Part shown: piece after piece, positions 8,220-17,380 of the stretch
Layout of the letters: each line of letters starts with the position of its first letter
How positions within the stretch are numbered: position 1 is the stretch's first letter
Assembly: GCF_000373765.1 (NCBI RefSeq)
Contig: NZ_KB892426.1
Span: 62,001-126,000 of the forward strand
Length of the DNA stretch: 64,000 bases
Source: Legionella shakespearei DSM 23087
Lineage (GTDB): Bacteria; Pseudomonadota; Gammaproteobacteria; Legionellales; Legionellaceae
Direction: 5' to 3'
Notes under the pieces: model-generated
The model's database searches: none
Told to the model about the DNA's origin: nothing
Seen by the model: the letters and a program-made list of their open reading frames with translations, nothing else
Position numbers and translations under genes: made by a program

Positions 8220-10115
8220 ATGAACCATCCTGTATTTTATTATGACGAGCAACGTCCTATTGATTTAATTTGCATGGGACGAGTCGCCGTAGATCTTTAT
8301 GCTGAGCAGGTAGGAAGCAATTTAAGAGACGTCCAGAGCTTTAAAAAATATCTGGGAGGCTGTGCGGGAAACATTGCAGTAGGCACCGCACGCCTTGGTT
8401 TGAACACCATGATGTTTTCCTGTGTTGGGCAGGATGAAATGGGGATGTTTTTAAAGGCGGAACTGGCGCGTGAGGGGGTTAATACCGAGTTGTTGTATGA
8501 AACAGCGAACCATTTGACTGGCCTTGTTTTATTGGGTATTAAACCGCCTGATCAATTCCCTTTGATGTTTTATCGTAAAGACTGTGCTGACATGCAATTA
8601 AAGGCAGAGCAAATCAGTCCGGATACGTTACGTAGCAGTAAAGCATTTTTGATTACTGGTACTGGTCTGTCTACAGAGGCAATGAAAGAGACCACATTAA
8701 GTTTGGTACAGGCTGCGAGAAAGGCTGAAACTGCAGTAATACTTGATTTGGATTTTCGTCCCGTACTTTGGGGGCTAACTGCTGCGGGTAATGGCGAATC
8801 CCGTTACTGCCACAGCCCGCGAGTGAGTCAGAGTTATCAGGAGATTTTGCCTTTTTGTGATTTGCTAGTAGGAACTGAAGAAGAACTGTGTATTGCCGGC
8901 GGCTCTGATGATATTGAACAGTCTTTGGCTAATATCAGAAAGCTTACTTCTGTGCCCTTGGTAATTAAATCCGGCGAAAAGGGGGCTCGAGTGTGTTTTG
9001 GCAATGGCAAACCCTCTTTGCAAGCTAAACCCTATCCGGTGCCTGTTTTAAATGTGCTGGGAGCAGGGGATGGCTTCATGTCCGGTTTATTATCCGGTTT
9101 ACTGCAAGGCAAATCCTGGGAGCTAGCGACAACCTATGCCAATGCTTGCGGTGCTTTGGTAGTAACCCGCCATGGTTGCGCGCCCGCCATTCCCTTTAAA
9201 AAGGAACTCGATTATTTTATTGAGCACTATGATCAGAATCCTGACGTCTGGAACAGTACCCGTCTTAACCGATTGCATGAGCAGGGTACTGCTCCAATAA
9301 AACCTCAGGCTCTGATTAAAAATCCGCAGGGTTTTGCAGAAGGCTTGAATGCAATAGTCAGTATGGAGCATTCCCTGCCGGATGTGGGGATGAATTTCAG
9401 TTCTCTGAAACTGGCCATGGGACAAAAGCATTTTTTCACCAAAGAATATGAGTTTGCGGCTTTATTGATGACGGGCAAAGTTTTGTTTGATTTTGATGGG
9501 CAAAGCATTGAGGCACAGCGCTGTGATTATTTTTCCCAGTCACCTATAGTGCTGCATTGTCCGGAAGGCCAAATTGCGTCAGTCAGTGCCTTGACTGATT
9601 GTGAGGTTTTAGTGATTGAAACAGCGAATGAGAAACAATTTAAACCAATGCTATTTAATGAGTTTAATCTTGTCGAGCTGGATAACAGGGGTAAAGATCT
9701 GCTGGATGACACTTCGTACCGCATTGTGAGAACCGTTTTTGACAAACGTAACAGGCCTGAGTCCAATCTGGTGGTCGGCGAAATCATCACCTTCCAGGGG
9801 CGTTGGTCAAGTTATCCATCACATCAGCACGAGCAACCGGAAATTTATCATTACCGCTTTTCGGAACCGCAAGGTTATGCCTTTGGTGAGCAGGGCAAAG
9901 AAGTGTTAAGAATAGAGCATTACGATACCTATCAAATTGGCAAAGGCCTTGAACACGCCCACTGCGCAGCTCCGGGTTATGCGCTTTATACGCTCTGGTT
10001 TATCCGCCACTTACAGGATAATCCTTATTTGGTCCCTACCTTTAAAAAGGAACATGAATGGACCCGCACAGTCAAAGCAAACAAAAGGGTTTTCAATATT
10101 TCATCTGTGGTGTAA
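8220..10115 (+). CDS. iolCB: IolC-IolB fusion: 5-dehydro-2-deoxygluconokinase / 5-deoxyglucuronate isomerase
   Basis: 631 residues from the ATG at 8220, chosen because GAGG at 8211-8214 is well spaced; a GTG two codons upstream (8214) is the alternative. Residues about 12-340 are a PfkB-type sugar kinase: GGCAGNIAVGTARLG near the N-terminus and the catalytic GAGDGFMSGLL near residue 283. Residues about 370-631 are an IolB cupin with the metal-binding-like SHQHEQPEIYHY. The IolB part isomerises 5-deoxy-glucuronate and the IolC part phosphorylates the product, two consecutive pathway steps. The fusion is also known in L. pneumophila. Both halves are full length. Confidence 0.93.
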   Translation: MNHPVFYYDEQRPIDLICMGRVAVDLYAEQVGSNLRDVQSFKKYLGGCAGNIAVGTARLGLNTMMFSCVGQDEMGMFLKAELAREGVNTELLYETANHLTGLVLLGIKPPDQFPLMFYRKDCADMQLKAEQISPDTLRSSKAFLITGTGLSTEAMKETTLSLVQAARKAETAVILDLDFRPVLWGLTAAGNGESRYCHSPRVSQSYQEILPFCDLLVGTEEELCIAGGSDDIEQSLANIRKLTSVPLVIKSGEKGARVCFGNGKPSLQAKPYPVPVLNVLGAGDGFMSGLLSGLLQGKSWELATTYANACGALVVTRHGCAPAIPFKKELDYFIEHYDQNPDVWNSTRLNRLHEQGTAPIKPQALIKNPQGFAEGLNAIVSMEHSLPDVGMNFSSLKLAMGQKHFFTKEYEFAALLMTGKVLFDFDGQSIEAQRCDYFSQSPIVLHCPEGQIASVSALTDCEVLVIETANEKQFKPMLFNEFNLVELDNRGKDLLDDTSYRIVRTVFDKRNRPESNLVVGEIITFQGRWSSYPSHQHEQPEIYHYRFSEPQGYAFGEQGKEVLRIEHYDTYQIGKGLEHAHCAAPGYALYTLWFIRHLQDNPYLVPTFKKEHEWTRTVKANKRVFNISSVV

Positions 10116-10133
10116 TTGTAAGAAAGCTTAACT

Positions 10134-10278
10134 GTTCCGCTCCCTGACGGATCCGCGTCGTCCTGAGCGCGTCTTTTTGCGCGAAGGATCTCCTGAAATT
10201 GGCACATTACCGGTATTTGGAGATCCTTCGCGCAAAAAGACGCGCTCAGGACGACGCGGATCCGTCAGGAAGCGGAAC
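10134..10278. repeat. chimeric palindrome: B core inside C arms (copy B2)
   Basis: The outer arms GTTCCGCTCCCTGACGG and CCGTCAGGAAGCGGAAC are those of the C family, while the inside is a standard B palindrome (GTCGTCCTGAGCGCGTC arms). It lies in the 256-base gap between iolCB and iolD. A hairpin this long could attenuate or protect the operon transcript, but that is inference. Confidence 0.85.
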
Positions 10279-10371
10279 TTTTTTGCAGTACGAAGCCCAA
10301 TCGCACAACGCAGTTGAATCGAAAGAGATTTAAACTGGATTTTTAATATGTAACATAACGGAGCGGCTGTA

Positions 10372-12240
10372 ATGAAAATAAAACTTACCATGGCTCAGGC
10401 CTTGTTAAAATTTCTCGCTAATCAATATGTGGCTATAGACGGACAAGAGCAGCAATTTGTTCACGGTGTTTTTGGTATTTTTGGCCATGGCAATGTAACG
10501 GGTTTAGGTGAAGCTCTTGAATACGATAGTAATGGCCTGATTTTTTATCAGGGACATAATGAACAGGGAATGGCCCATGCCGCTACTGCTTATGCAAAAC
10601 AAAAAAACAGATTAGGTATCCTGGCCTGCACTTCATCAATAGGACCAGGTGCTACCAATATGATCACGGCTGCAGCCACAGCGACCACCAATCGTATTCC
10701 ATTACTTTTATTACCCGGCGATATCTTCAGCAGCAGACAGCCAGACCCTGTTCTTCAACAACTTGAAGTTCCTCATGATTATTCAATATCAGTCAATGAT
10801 TGTTTTAAACCCGTAAGTAAATATTGGGACCGAATCAGTCGCCCTGAACAATTAGTGACAGCCTGTATGCAGGCTATGAGAGTATTAACTGATCCGGCAG
10901 AAACAGGAGCTGTGACCCTGTGCCTGCCTCAGGATGTTCAGGCCGAATCTTTTGAATACGACAGTTCCTTTTTTGCAAAAAGGGTTTGGCATATCGAAAG
11001 GGATGCCTTAAGTGAGCGTGCCGTAGCGGCAGCAGTTCACTTGTTGCGCCATGCCCAAAAACCTTTGATCATTGCTGGCGGTGGGGTGCATTATTCTTTT
11101 GCTACGGAGTGTCTGGCGGATTTTGCAACACGTCATGCTATTCCCGTTGCAGAAACTCAGGCAGGTAAAAGCAGCTTGTCTGCGGAGCATCCTCTGAATG
11201 CAGGTGGCATTGGTGTTACAGGATCTGAAGTAGCCAATTGCCTGGCTGCACAGGCTGATGTATTACTTGTCGTAGGCTCAAGACTGCAGGATTTTACCAC
11301 CGCTTCGAAATGGGGGTTTAAAAATCCCGAATGTCAGATCATTCATCTTAATGTGTCACGTCTGGATGCAATGAAAATGAATGCCTTGATGCTGAAAGGC
11401 GATGCAAAAACAGGGCTTGAGCAGATTTCCCTGAAACTTGGGACGTATCAGACTCCGGTATCTTATCAACACTTGATTCAACAATATCAGCGCGAATGGT
11501 CTCTGGAGAGAGCCAAGGTATGTTCGCCCCCGAAAGAAAGTACGGGTTTGCATCAAACAGCTGTTTTAGAGATGATCAACCAGTTTGCAAAACCTGATGA
11601 TGTAGTCATTGGTGCTGCAGGGAGCTTACCTGGTGATTTGCATCGTTTATGGAAATCGAAAAAGCCCAAAGATTATCATCTGGAATATGCCTATTCCTGC
11701 ATGGGCTATGAAGTAGCCGCAGGTTTAGGCGTTCGTCTGGCCAAAGGCAACTCGCCCGGAGAGGTTTATGTTTTGGTCGGTGATGGCAGTTTTGTCATGA
11801 TGCACTCTGAACTGTTAACCAGTATTCAGGAACATAAGAAAATAACAGTAGTGATTTTTGATAACCATGGCTTTCAGTGTATCCGCAATTTACAGGAAGG
11901 AAATGGCAGTCAGGGCTTTGGCAATGAGTTTCGTTACAGGCACGCCCAGACGAACAGGTTAACCGGTAATTACTTGCCTGTAGATTTTTGTCTTTATGCT
12001 GCAGGCCTTGGGGCAAAAACCTTTTTAGCTGAATCTTATGAACAATTGGGTTCTGCTCTGGAACAGGCACAAGCGCAGGAACAAACCTCGGTGATTGTGG
12101 TACCTGTTTTACCGAAAACCATGAGTCATGGTTATCAGACCTGGTGGCGGGTTGGGGTTGCTGAGGTGTCTAAATCAGACGCGGTGCTTGCTGCTCATGA
12201 GGCAATGGAAGAGCAGGTTAAATATACGAAAATGTATTAA
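10372..12240 (+). CDS. iolD: 3D-(3,5/4)-trihydroxycyclohexane-1,2-dione hydrolase
   Basis: 622 residues, thiamine-diphosphate enzyme. The N-terminal Pyr domain has the catalytic Glu in GHNEQGMAHAATAYA (about 60-75). The central domain follows, then the PP domain with the ThDP/Mg motif VGDGSFVMMHSE continuing to FDNHGFQCI (about 464-503). It opens the ring of trihydroxycyclohexanedione to 5-deoxy-glucuronate, feeding the IolB half of the upstream fusion. It is followed after 6 bases by iolE. The 256-base gap upstream, filled by a palindrome, is the only large gap in the operon. Confidence 0.94.
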   Translation: MKIKLTMAQALLKFLANQYVAIDGQEQQFVHGVFGIFGHGNVTGLGEALEYDSNGLIFYQGHNEQGMAHAATAYAKQKNRLGILACTSSIGPGATNMITAAATATTNRIPLLLLPGDIFSSRQPDPVLQQLEVPHDYSISVNDCFKPVSKYWDRISRPEQLVTACMQAMRVLTDPAETGAVTLCLPQDVQAESFEYDSSFFAKRVWHIERDALSERAVAAAVHLLRHAQKPLIIAGGGVHYSFATECLADFATRHAIPVAETQAGKSSLSAEHPLNAGGIGVTGSEVANCLAAQADVLLVVGSRLQDFTTASKWGFKNPECQIIHLNVSRLDAMKMNALMLKGDAKTGLEQISLKLGTYQTPVSYQHLIQQYQREWSLERAKVCSPPKESTGLHQTAVLEMINQFAKPDDVVIGAAGSLPGDLHRLWKSKKPKDYHLEYAYSCMGYEVAAGLGVRLAKGNSPGEVYVLVGDGSFVMMHSELLTSIQEHKKITVVIFDNHGFQCIRNLQEGNGSQGFGNEFRYRHAQTNRLTGNYLPVDFCLYAAGLGAKTFLAESYEQLGSALEQAQAQEQTSVIVVPVLPKTMSHGYQTWWRVGVAEVSKSDAVLAAHEAMEEQVKYTKMY

Positions 12241-12246
12241 GGAATA

Positions 12247-13137
12247 ATGATGGATATAAAACTGGGAATAGCACCTATTAACTGGTGCAATGATGATGAT
12301 CCAAACCTGGGTAAAGAAATCAGTTTTGAACAATGCATCAGTGAAATGGCTAGGGCCGGGTATACAGGAACTGAGTTAGGTAATAAATATCCGCGCGAAA
12401 TATCCGTATTGAAAGAAGCATTAAGTTATCAGGGTTTGCAGTTATCCAGTGCCTGGTTCAGTACTTATTTTACTGAATCCGAACGACATGATGAAACTTT
12501 GTCACGTTTTCTTGAACATTTGAGTTTTATGAAGGCTATGGGGGCTGAGTTTATTAATATTTGCGAATGTGGACATGCTATTCAGGGAGCTGATTTACCC
12601 GTTATAAGTCCGCATAAGCCTGAATTTTCTGAAACGCAATGGCGTAGTCTTATTCAGGGCATACATACTTTGGGACGAATAGCTCATGATCATCAGATGA
12701 ACCTTGTGTATCACTATCATGCCGGAACCGGGGTGTATTCAGAAAATGAAATTGATTATCTCATGGAACATACTAGCCCAGCTTTGCTCTCCCTGTTGCT
12801 TGACACAGGACATGCTGTTTTTGCGGGAGTTGATCCCTTGAGTTTGGTCAGAAAATACGGTGAGCGAATTCGTTATGTCCATCTTAAAGACATTCGTGCT
12901 GAGGTATTACAACAGGTAGAAAGTGAGCAGATGAATTTTATGGATGCAGTCAGGGCCGGGGTGTTTACCGTTCCAGGTGATGGTTGTATCGATTTTGCCC
13001 CTGTTTTGAATGCGCTCAGGGAATATCAGTATAAAGGATGGATGATCGTAGAAGCAGAACAGGATCCAGCCAAAGCCCCCCCTTTGGAATATGCTCAGAA
13101 GGCAATGGAGTATTTAAAGCCTTTGGTGAGCGATTGA
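12247..13137 (+). CDS. iolE: 2-keto-myo-inositol dehydratase
   Basis: 296 residues, sugar phosphate isomerase/TIM-barrel (AP endonuclease 2) superfamily. Metal-binding acidic and His residues can be seen in YHYHAGTGVY, LLLDTGHAVFAG and VHLKDIRAE, with a final Glu in WMIVEAEQD. It dehydrates 2-keto-myo-inositol to the trihydroxycyclohexanedione used by IolD. Last gene of the operon; ATG at 12247 is directly followed by a second ATG at 12250, and either could start. A repeat-filled 600-base gap separates it from thrA. Confidence 0.93.
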   Translation: MMDIKLGIAPINWCNDDDPNLGKEISFEQCISEMARAGYTGTELGNKYPREISVLKEALSYQGLQLSSAWFSTYFTESERHDETLSRFLEHLSFMKAMGAEFINICECGHAIQGADLPVISPHKPEFSETQWRSLIQGIHTLGRIAHDHQMNLVYHYHAGTGVYSENEIDYLMEHTSPALLSLLLDTGHAVFAGVDPLSLVRKYGERIRYVHLKDIRAEVLQQVESEQMNFMDAVRAGVFTVPGDGCIDFAPVLNALREYQYKGWMIVEAEQDPAKAPPLEYAQKAMEYLKPLVSD

Positions 13138-13232
13138 TTGCAGCGTAGCCCGGTCTGCTTGCAGCCGGGATCGATGTAGATCGGGGACAATGAAGGATGC
13201 CCCGGCTACAGTGGTTCTGTGCTGCAACAAAA

Positions 13233-13327
13233 GTTCCGCTTCCTGACGGTCGCGGCTCGGTTTTCGATGCACGATGAAGCATCGGCGAACGCACGAAAAC
13301 CGAGCCGCGACCGTTAGGAAGCGGAAC
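13233..13327. repeat. C-family palindrome (copy C1)
   Basis: 95-bp palindrome: GTTCCGCTTCCTGACGG outer arm, then TCGCGGCTCGGTTTTCG, a loop containing ATGCACGATGAAGCAT, and the mirrored arm ending GCGGAAC. First unit of the tandem duplication. Confidence 0.85.
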
Positions 13328-13462
13328 AGTTATACGGTCACGTGCTTTATTTCTTGCTCCGGACTTTCGCTTGGAGCCTCTTGGGGTTATGTCAGGGTTC
13401 ATTGCCACTTCGATCCCGGCTGCAAGCAGACCGGGCTACAGTGGTTCTGTGCTGCAACAAAA

Positions 13463-13557
13463 GTTCCGCTTCCTGACGGTCGCGGCTCGGTTTCCGATGC
13501 ACGATGAAGCATCTGCGAACGCACGAAAACCGAGCCGCGACCGTCAGGAAGCGGAAC
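13463..13557. repeat. C-family palindrome (copy C2)
   Basis: Second unit of the 230-bp tandem duplication, exactly 230 bases after C1, with a few substitutions in the loop and arms (for example CGGTTTCC for CGGTTTTC). Confidence 0.85.
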
Positions 13558-13733
13558 AGTTATACTGGCACGTACTTTATTTTTTGCTCCGGACTTTCGC
13601 TCTGGATCCTCTTGGGGTTATGTCTGGGCTCATTACCACTTTGATCCCGGCTGCAAGCAGACCGGGCTACAACACATACCGTAATTTATTAAATAAGCTA
13701 AACTTAAATAACTGATATTATTTGAGCAATGCT

Positions 13734-16145
13734 ATGACTGTGGTCAACAAACTTGGTGGGAGTTGTTTGCGCTCAGTTGACGATTATTTACAAATTCATC
13801 GCATCGTCAGGGATACCCCCTGCATTTTGGTAGTTTCTGCTTCCAATGGAACAACAAGAAAACTCTACGATTGCTTAAGTATTGCCAGCAAACGCCAAAA
13901 CTACATGCCTTATCTTGATGAAGTGATCCAATCCCATTATCTATTAAACCAGCAATTAACCAATGACGAACAGATCCAGAATTCAATACTCAAAGACAAA
14001 GAAGACATCATATCCCTTCTGCATAGCATCACCTTGTTAGGAGACTATTCAGAAGAACAAAAGAACTGGCTATTAGGCTATGGCGAATACTGGTCCAGCA
14101 AGATCATCGCAGGATTATTAGCCGCTCCATGGATAGATGCAGGGCAAATTATTACTGTCAAACTCCATGAAGGAGTGGTTCATATTGATTGGAAAGAAAC
14201 CAGAAAGCGATGGAACAAAGCCTTGAAAGGCATTAATGCTCCGGTTTTGGTGCTACCAGGTTTTGTCGCTCGCGACAACAGAGGATTAAGGGCTTTACTC
14301 GGCTTTAACGGCTCAGACTTCACCGCAGCCATCATTGCCAAACTAATAAAAGCAAAGCATTTCTGCAAATGGACGGATATAGATGGCATCTATTCTGCAG
14401 ATCCCAAACTGGTTAAATCGGCATTTGCCATCCCGGATTTAAGTTATCAGGAAGCAGCGGAGCTTGCCTATTTTGGTGCATCAGTCTTGCATCCTCAATC
14501 AGTCCAACCGGCAATAGAAGCGAACATCCCCATCCACATCAAAAATTATTTTAAGATGGACAGTCCTGGCACGGTAATCAGTTCTACGCCAGAAAAAACA
14601 CCAATCATCATCAAAGGATTAAGTTCCATTTGTGATTTGGCTTTAATTAACATAGAGGGAACAGGTTTAGTGGGGCTTTGCGGTGTTGCCGGACGCCTGT
14701 TTCAGTCTTTGGCCAAGGCAGATATTTCCGTCATTTTGATAAGCCAGGCCAGTTCGGAACATTCCATCAGTATTGTGGTCAAAGAAGAGCAGGGCGAAGA
14801 TGCAGTACAACAAATCAAACACGAATTCGATTTTGAGCTGGCACATGGAATTATCCAGAATGTAGCGTTACTGAATCAATGCACTGTTGTTTCGGCTGTT
14901 GGTGATCGCATGTGTGGAACGCCTGGCGTTGCCGCCAAATTTTTTGAAATGCTTCATAAGGCAAATATCAATATTCTGGCCATCGCTCAGGGATCTTCGC
15001 AACGCAGCCTCTCGGCCGTCATTGATCAGAAAGTAACCCAGCGTGCCTTGCAGGTATTACATGGTGGTTTTTACCTTTCCAGGAAAACCTTATCTATAGG
15101 ATTGATTGGGCCAGGAGGTGTGGGCGCTGAATTTCTGGATCAAATCAAAAAGAATTGTTTGCGGTTAAAGAGTGAATTAAATGTGGATTTAAAAGTGAGG
15201 GGAATTATGAACTCCAAATCCATGCTGCTTTATGATACAGCCTTTGACCTTTACGACTGGCAAGCAAGCATGGCGACTGATTCTACGGGTAAGAACATCA
15301 AGGATTTTATCCATCATGTGGCCAGCCCGGAAATTCCCCATGCAGTTATCATTGATTGTACTTCATCAGCAGATGTGGCTAAACAATACCAAAGCTTTAT
15401 CGATCAGGGCTGTCATATTGTAACCCCCAATAAAAAGGCTAATTCCTCTGATTTGGAGGAATACAAAAAGTTAAAAAGCCATGTCCAAGCAAACAATCGT
15501 CATTATCTGTATGAAACAACAGTCTGCGCCGGTTTGCCAGTAATAAAAACCATACAGGATTTACTCGCAACAGGTGATACAGTCAAGCGTATTGAAGGCA
15601 TTGTTTCAGGTACTTTATCGTATATATTTCATCAGTGCGCGCGAGGCATTTCATTTGCAGACAGTGTAAAGCAAGCCTATGATTTGGGTTATACCGAACC
15701 TGACCCCAGAGAAGATTTAAACGGGCTTGATGTGGCCAGAAAATTTGTCTGCCTGGCACGTGAACTGGGCTACGATGCGGCATTGGAAGATGTGACTTTA
15801 TTAAATATGGTGCCAAAAGAGTTAAAGGATGTATCCATTACAGACTTCCTGAATAAACTGCCCGAACATCAAAAATCCATAGAAGATAAAATTAAAAAAT
15901 TAGTGCAGGACAATGCAGCTGTCGCTTATGTCGGTATTATCGAGAATGGCAAAATAATGATTCAATTAAATGCTTACCCTGCATCCCATCCTTTTGCCAA
16001 CACCACTGGAACCGACAACATTTTACTGATTCAAAGCAGGCGTTACGACAAACAGCCGTTAATTATCCAGGGGCCTGGAGCAGGTCAAGATGTCACTGCT
16101 GCCGGCGTTTTCGCAGACCTTTTAAAATTGGCGTCCATGTTATGA
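13734..16145 (+). CDS. thrA: bifunctional aspartokinase / homoserine dehydrogenase
   Basis: 803 residues from the ATG at 13734; the open frame extends to a TTG at 13722 but the ATG gives the usual N-terminus (TVVNKLGGSCL). Residues 1-290 are aspartokinase, with KLGGS binding phosphate and FNGSDFTAAIIAKLI typical of the family; about 300-455 hold two ACT regulatory modules that would bind threonine; about 460-803 are homoserine dehydrogenase with the nucleotide motif GLIGPGGVGAEFLDQI and the catalytic segment VTPNKKAN. It performs the first and third steps from aspartate to threonine and methionine. It overlaps thrB by 4 bases (ATGA). Confidence 0.95.
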   Translation: MTVVNKLGGSCLRSVDDYLQIHRIVRDTPCILVVSASNGTTRKLYDCLSIASKRQNYMPYLDEVIQSHYLLNQQLTNDEQIQNSILKDKEDIISLLHSITLLGDYSEEQKNWLLGYGEYWSSKIIAGLLAAPWIDAGQIITVKLHEGVVHIDWKETRKRWNKALKGINAPVLVLPGFVARDNRGLRALLGFNGSDFTAAIIAKLIKAKHFCKWTDIDGIYSADPKLVKSAFAIPDLSYQEAAELAYFGASVLHPQSVQPAIEANIPIHIKNYFKMDSPGTVISSTPEKTPIIIKGLSSICDLALINIEGTGLVGLCGVAGRLFQSLAKADISVILISQASSEHSISIVVKEEQGEDAVQQIKHEFDFELAHGIIQNVALLNQCTVVSAVGDRMCGTPGVAAKFFEMLHKANINILAIAQGSSQRSLSAVIDQKVTQRALQVLHGGFYLSRKTLSIGLIGPGGVGAEFLDQIKKNCLRLKSELNVDLKVRGIMNSKSMLLYDTAFDLYDWQASMATDSTGKNIKDFIHHVASPEIPHAVIIDCTSSADVAKQYQSFIDQGCHIVTPNKKANSSDLEEYKKLKSHVQANNRHYLYETTVCAGLPVIKTIQDLLATGDTVKRIEGIVSGTLSYIFHQCARGISFADSVKQAYDLGYTEPDPREDLNGLDVARKFVCLARELGYDAALEDVTLLNMVPKELKDVSITDFLNKLPEHQKSIEDKIKKLVQDNAAVAYVGIIENGKIMIQLNAYPASHPFANTTGTDNILLIQSRRYDKQPLIIQGPGAGQDVTAAGVFADLLKLASML

Positions 16146-17083
16146 TCAATCATCTACATTCCGTCCGTGTTTTTGCTCCGGCCACCAGCGCCAATATGGC
16201 TGTGGGTTTTGATATCCTGGGTTTTGCTGTAGAAGGCCTGGGCGATGAATTAACTCTGATAAAAACCAATGACGAAACCTTAGTGATTGAAGAGGTGGGC
16301 AAGAGTGGAACCATTCCCCTGGGCATTACCAAGAACACTGCGACAGTGGCTCTGCAAGCCATGCTGGATTACTTAAACATCAAACAAGGTTTTAAAGTAC
16401 TGATTAAGAAAAACATCCCTGTCAGTTCAGGGCTCGGTGGCTCTGCTGCCAGCAGTGTGGCTGCTTTGACTGCCTTAAACCACTTTCTGACTCGTCCTCT
16501 GGGCAAAGATCAATTAATCGAATTTGCTTTGCAGGGCGAGCAGACTGCATGTGGCGCCAAACACGGAGATAACGTGATTCCCTGTTTATTTGGCGGAATG
16601 ACTTTGCTGCAGTCTTTGTCACCTGTTCGTATTATTCAGTTGCCTTTAATACCCTTACATATCGTTTTGATTCATCCGCATTTGCATTTGGATACCCGTG
16701 AGGCGAGGGCGGCGTTAAAGCGTCATGTCACGCTTGATTTATTTGTCAAACAAAATGCACGTATTGCAGCGCTTGTCAGCGCTTTATACGAACAGAATTA
16801 TGAACGATTTGAATCAGCCTGTGTGGATGAACTCATTGAACCCATGCGAGCGCATTTAATACCGCAATTCTATGAAGTAAAGGCTGCAGCCTATCAGTAT
16901 GGCGCATTGGCGTGCTCCATTTCCGGCTCGGGTCCTACACTGTTTGCTATCACTAAAACCAGAGGTATAGCGGAGCGGGTAGCTCAGCATATGAGCCTGG
17001 AATTTAAAAAGGCAGGCATACCCTGTGATGCCATCCTGACACGCATTTCAGCAGAAGGGGCAAGGGTCACTGATATTAAGTAA
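16142..17083 (+). CDS. thrB: homoserine kinase
   Basis: 313 residues, GHMP kinase family. The phosphate-binding loop is PVSSGLGGSAASSVAAL (about 94-110), the N-terminal motif is APATSANMAVGFDILG, and the C-terminal GHMP motif is ACSISGSGPTLFAI. It phosphorylates homoserine. The ATGA overlap with thrA shows translational coupling. In contrast to the usual tight thrB-thrC junction, thrC starts almost 300 bases later because a D-type element lies between. Confidence 0.95.
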   Translation: MINHLHSVRVFAPATSANMAVGFDILGFAVEGLGDELTLIKTNDETLVIEEVGKSGTIPLGITKNTATVALQAMLDYLNIKQGFKVLIKKNIPVSSGLGGSAASSVAALTALNHFLTRPLGKDQLIEFALQGEQTACGAKHGDNVIPCLFGGMTLLQSLSPVRIIQLPLIPLHIVLIHPHLHLDTREARAALKRHVTLDLFVKQNARIAALVSALYEQNYERFESACVDELIEPMRAHLIPQFYEVKAAAYQYGALACSISGSGPTLFAITKTRGIAERVAQHMSLEFKKAGIPCDAILTRISAEGARVTDIK

Positions 17084-17111
17084 GCGCTACATGGTAGTCG
17101 GAACGAGGGCG

Positions 17112-17363
17112 GAGGTATCCCCTGATAATTGATAAACACTCTGAACTATGCAGGATCGCCTTCCCCTCTACGGGGGAAGGTGCCCGACAGGGCGGATGGG
17201 GGGATCCAAAGGAGTCTTTTATCAATAGGTTATGTTGTTTGCTTTTTGATCCCCCCACCCGCCCTGTCGGGCACCCTCCCCCGGAGGTGGAGGGGCTACT
17301 TGCGAAGATCATCATGTTTATTTACATCTTTTTTACCGTATTAAAATTATGAGGGGATACCTC
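17112..17363. mobile_element. D-family MITE-like element, variant (copy D1)
   Basis: 252 bp between thrB and thrC. Terminal inverted repeats are GAGGTATCCCCTGATAATT and its near complement ending GGGGATACCTC. Inside are inverted arms rich in GGTGCCCGACAGGGCGG and GGGGGGATC, as in the two 281-bp D copies, whose termini differ (CTGAGTGATCCTCTCAT). No open frame. A clean target duplication is not seen; ACGAGGGCG on the left and GCGAGGGTG four bases beyond the right end are similar. Confidence 0.75.
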
Positions 17364-17380
17364 ATGAGCGAGGGTGATTG

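Larger units (their letters stand above)
13138..13733. repeat. iolE-thrA intergenic region with a 230-bp tandem duplication
   Basis: No gene. An A unit at 13145-13173 is followed by two successive copies of a 230-bp composite (about 13207-13439 and 13438-13670). Each copy holds a C palindrome, a spacer containing CTTGCTCCGGACTTTCGCT and ATTGCCACTTCGATC-like sequence, and an inverted A unit. The two copies differ at about a dozen bases, so the duplication is not brand new. The last 60 bases are AT-rich and would hold the thrA promoter. Confidence 0.85.

Noticed and set aside
13016-13715. Several frames of 77-130 codons containing SIPAASRPGY-type sequences
   Set aside because: They translate the A, C and G palindromes (IPAASRPGY is the A repeat) and lie in the repeat-only gap. 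The same peptides recur in many frames of the window.
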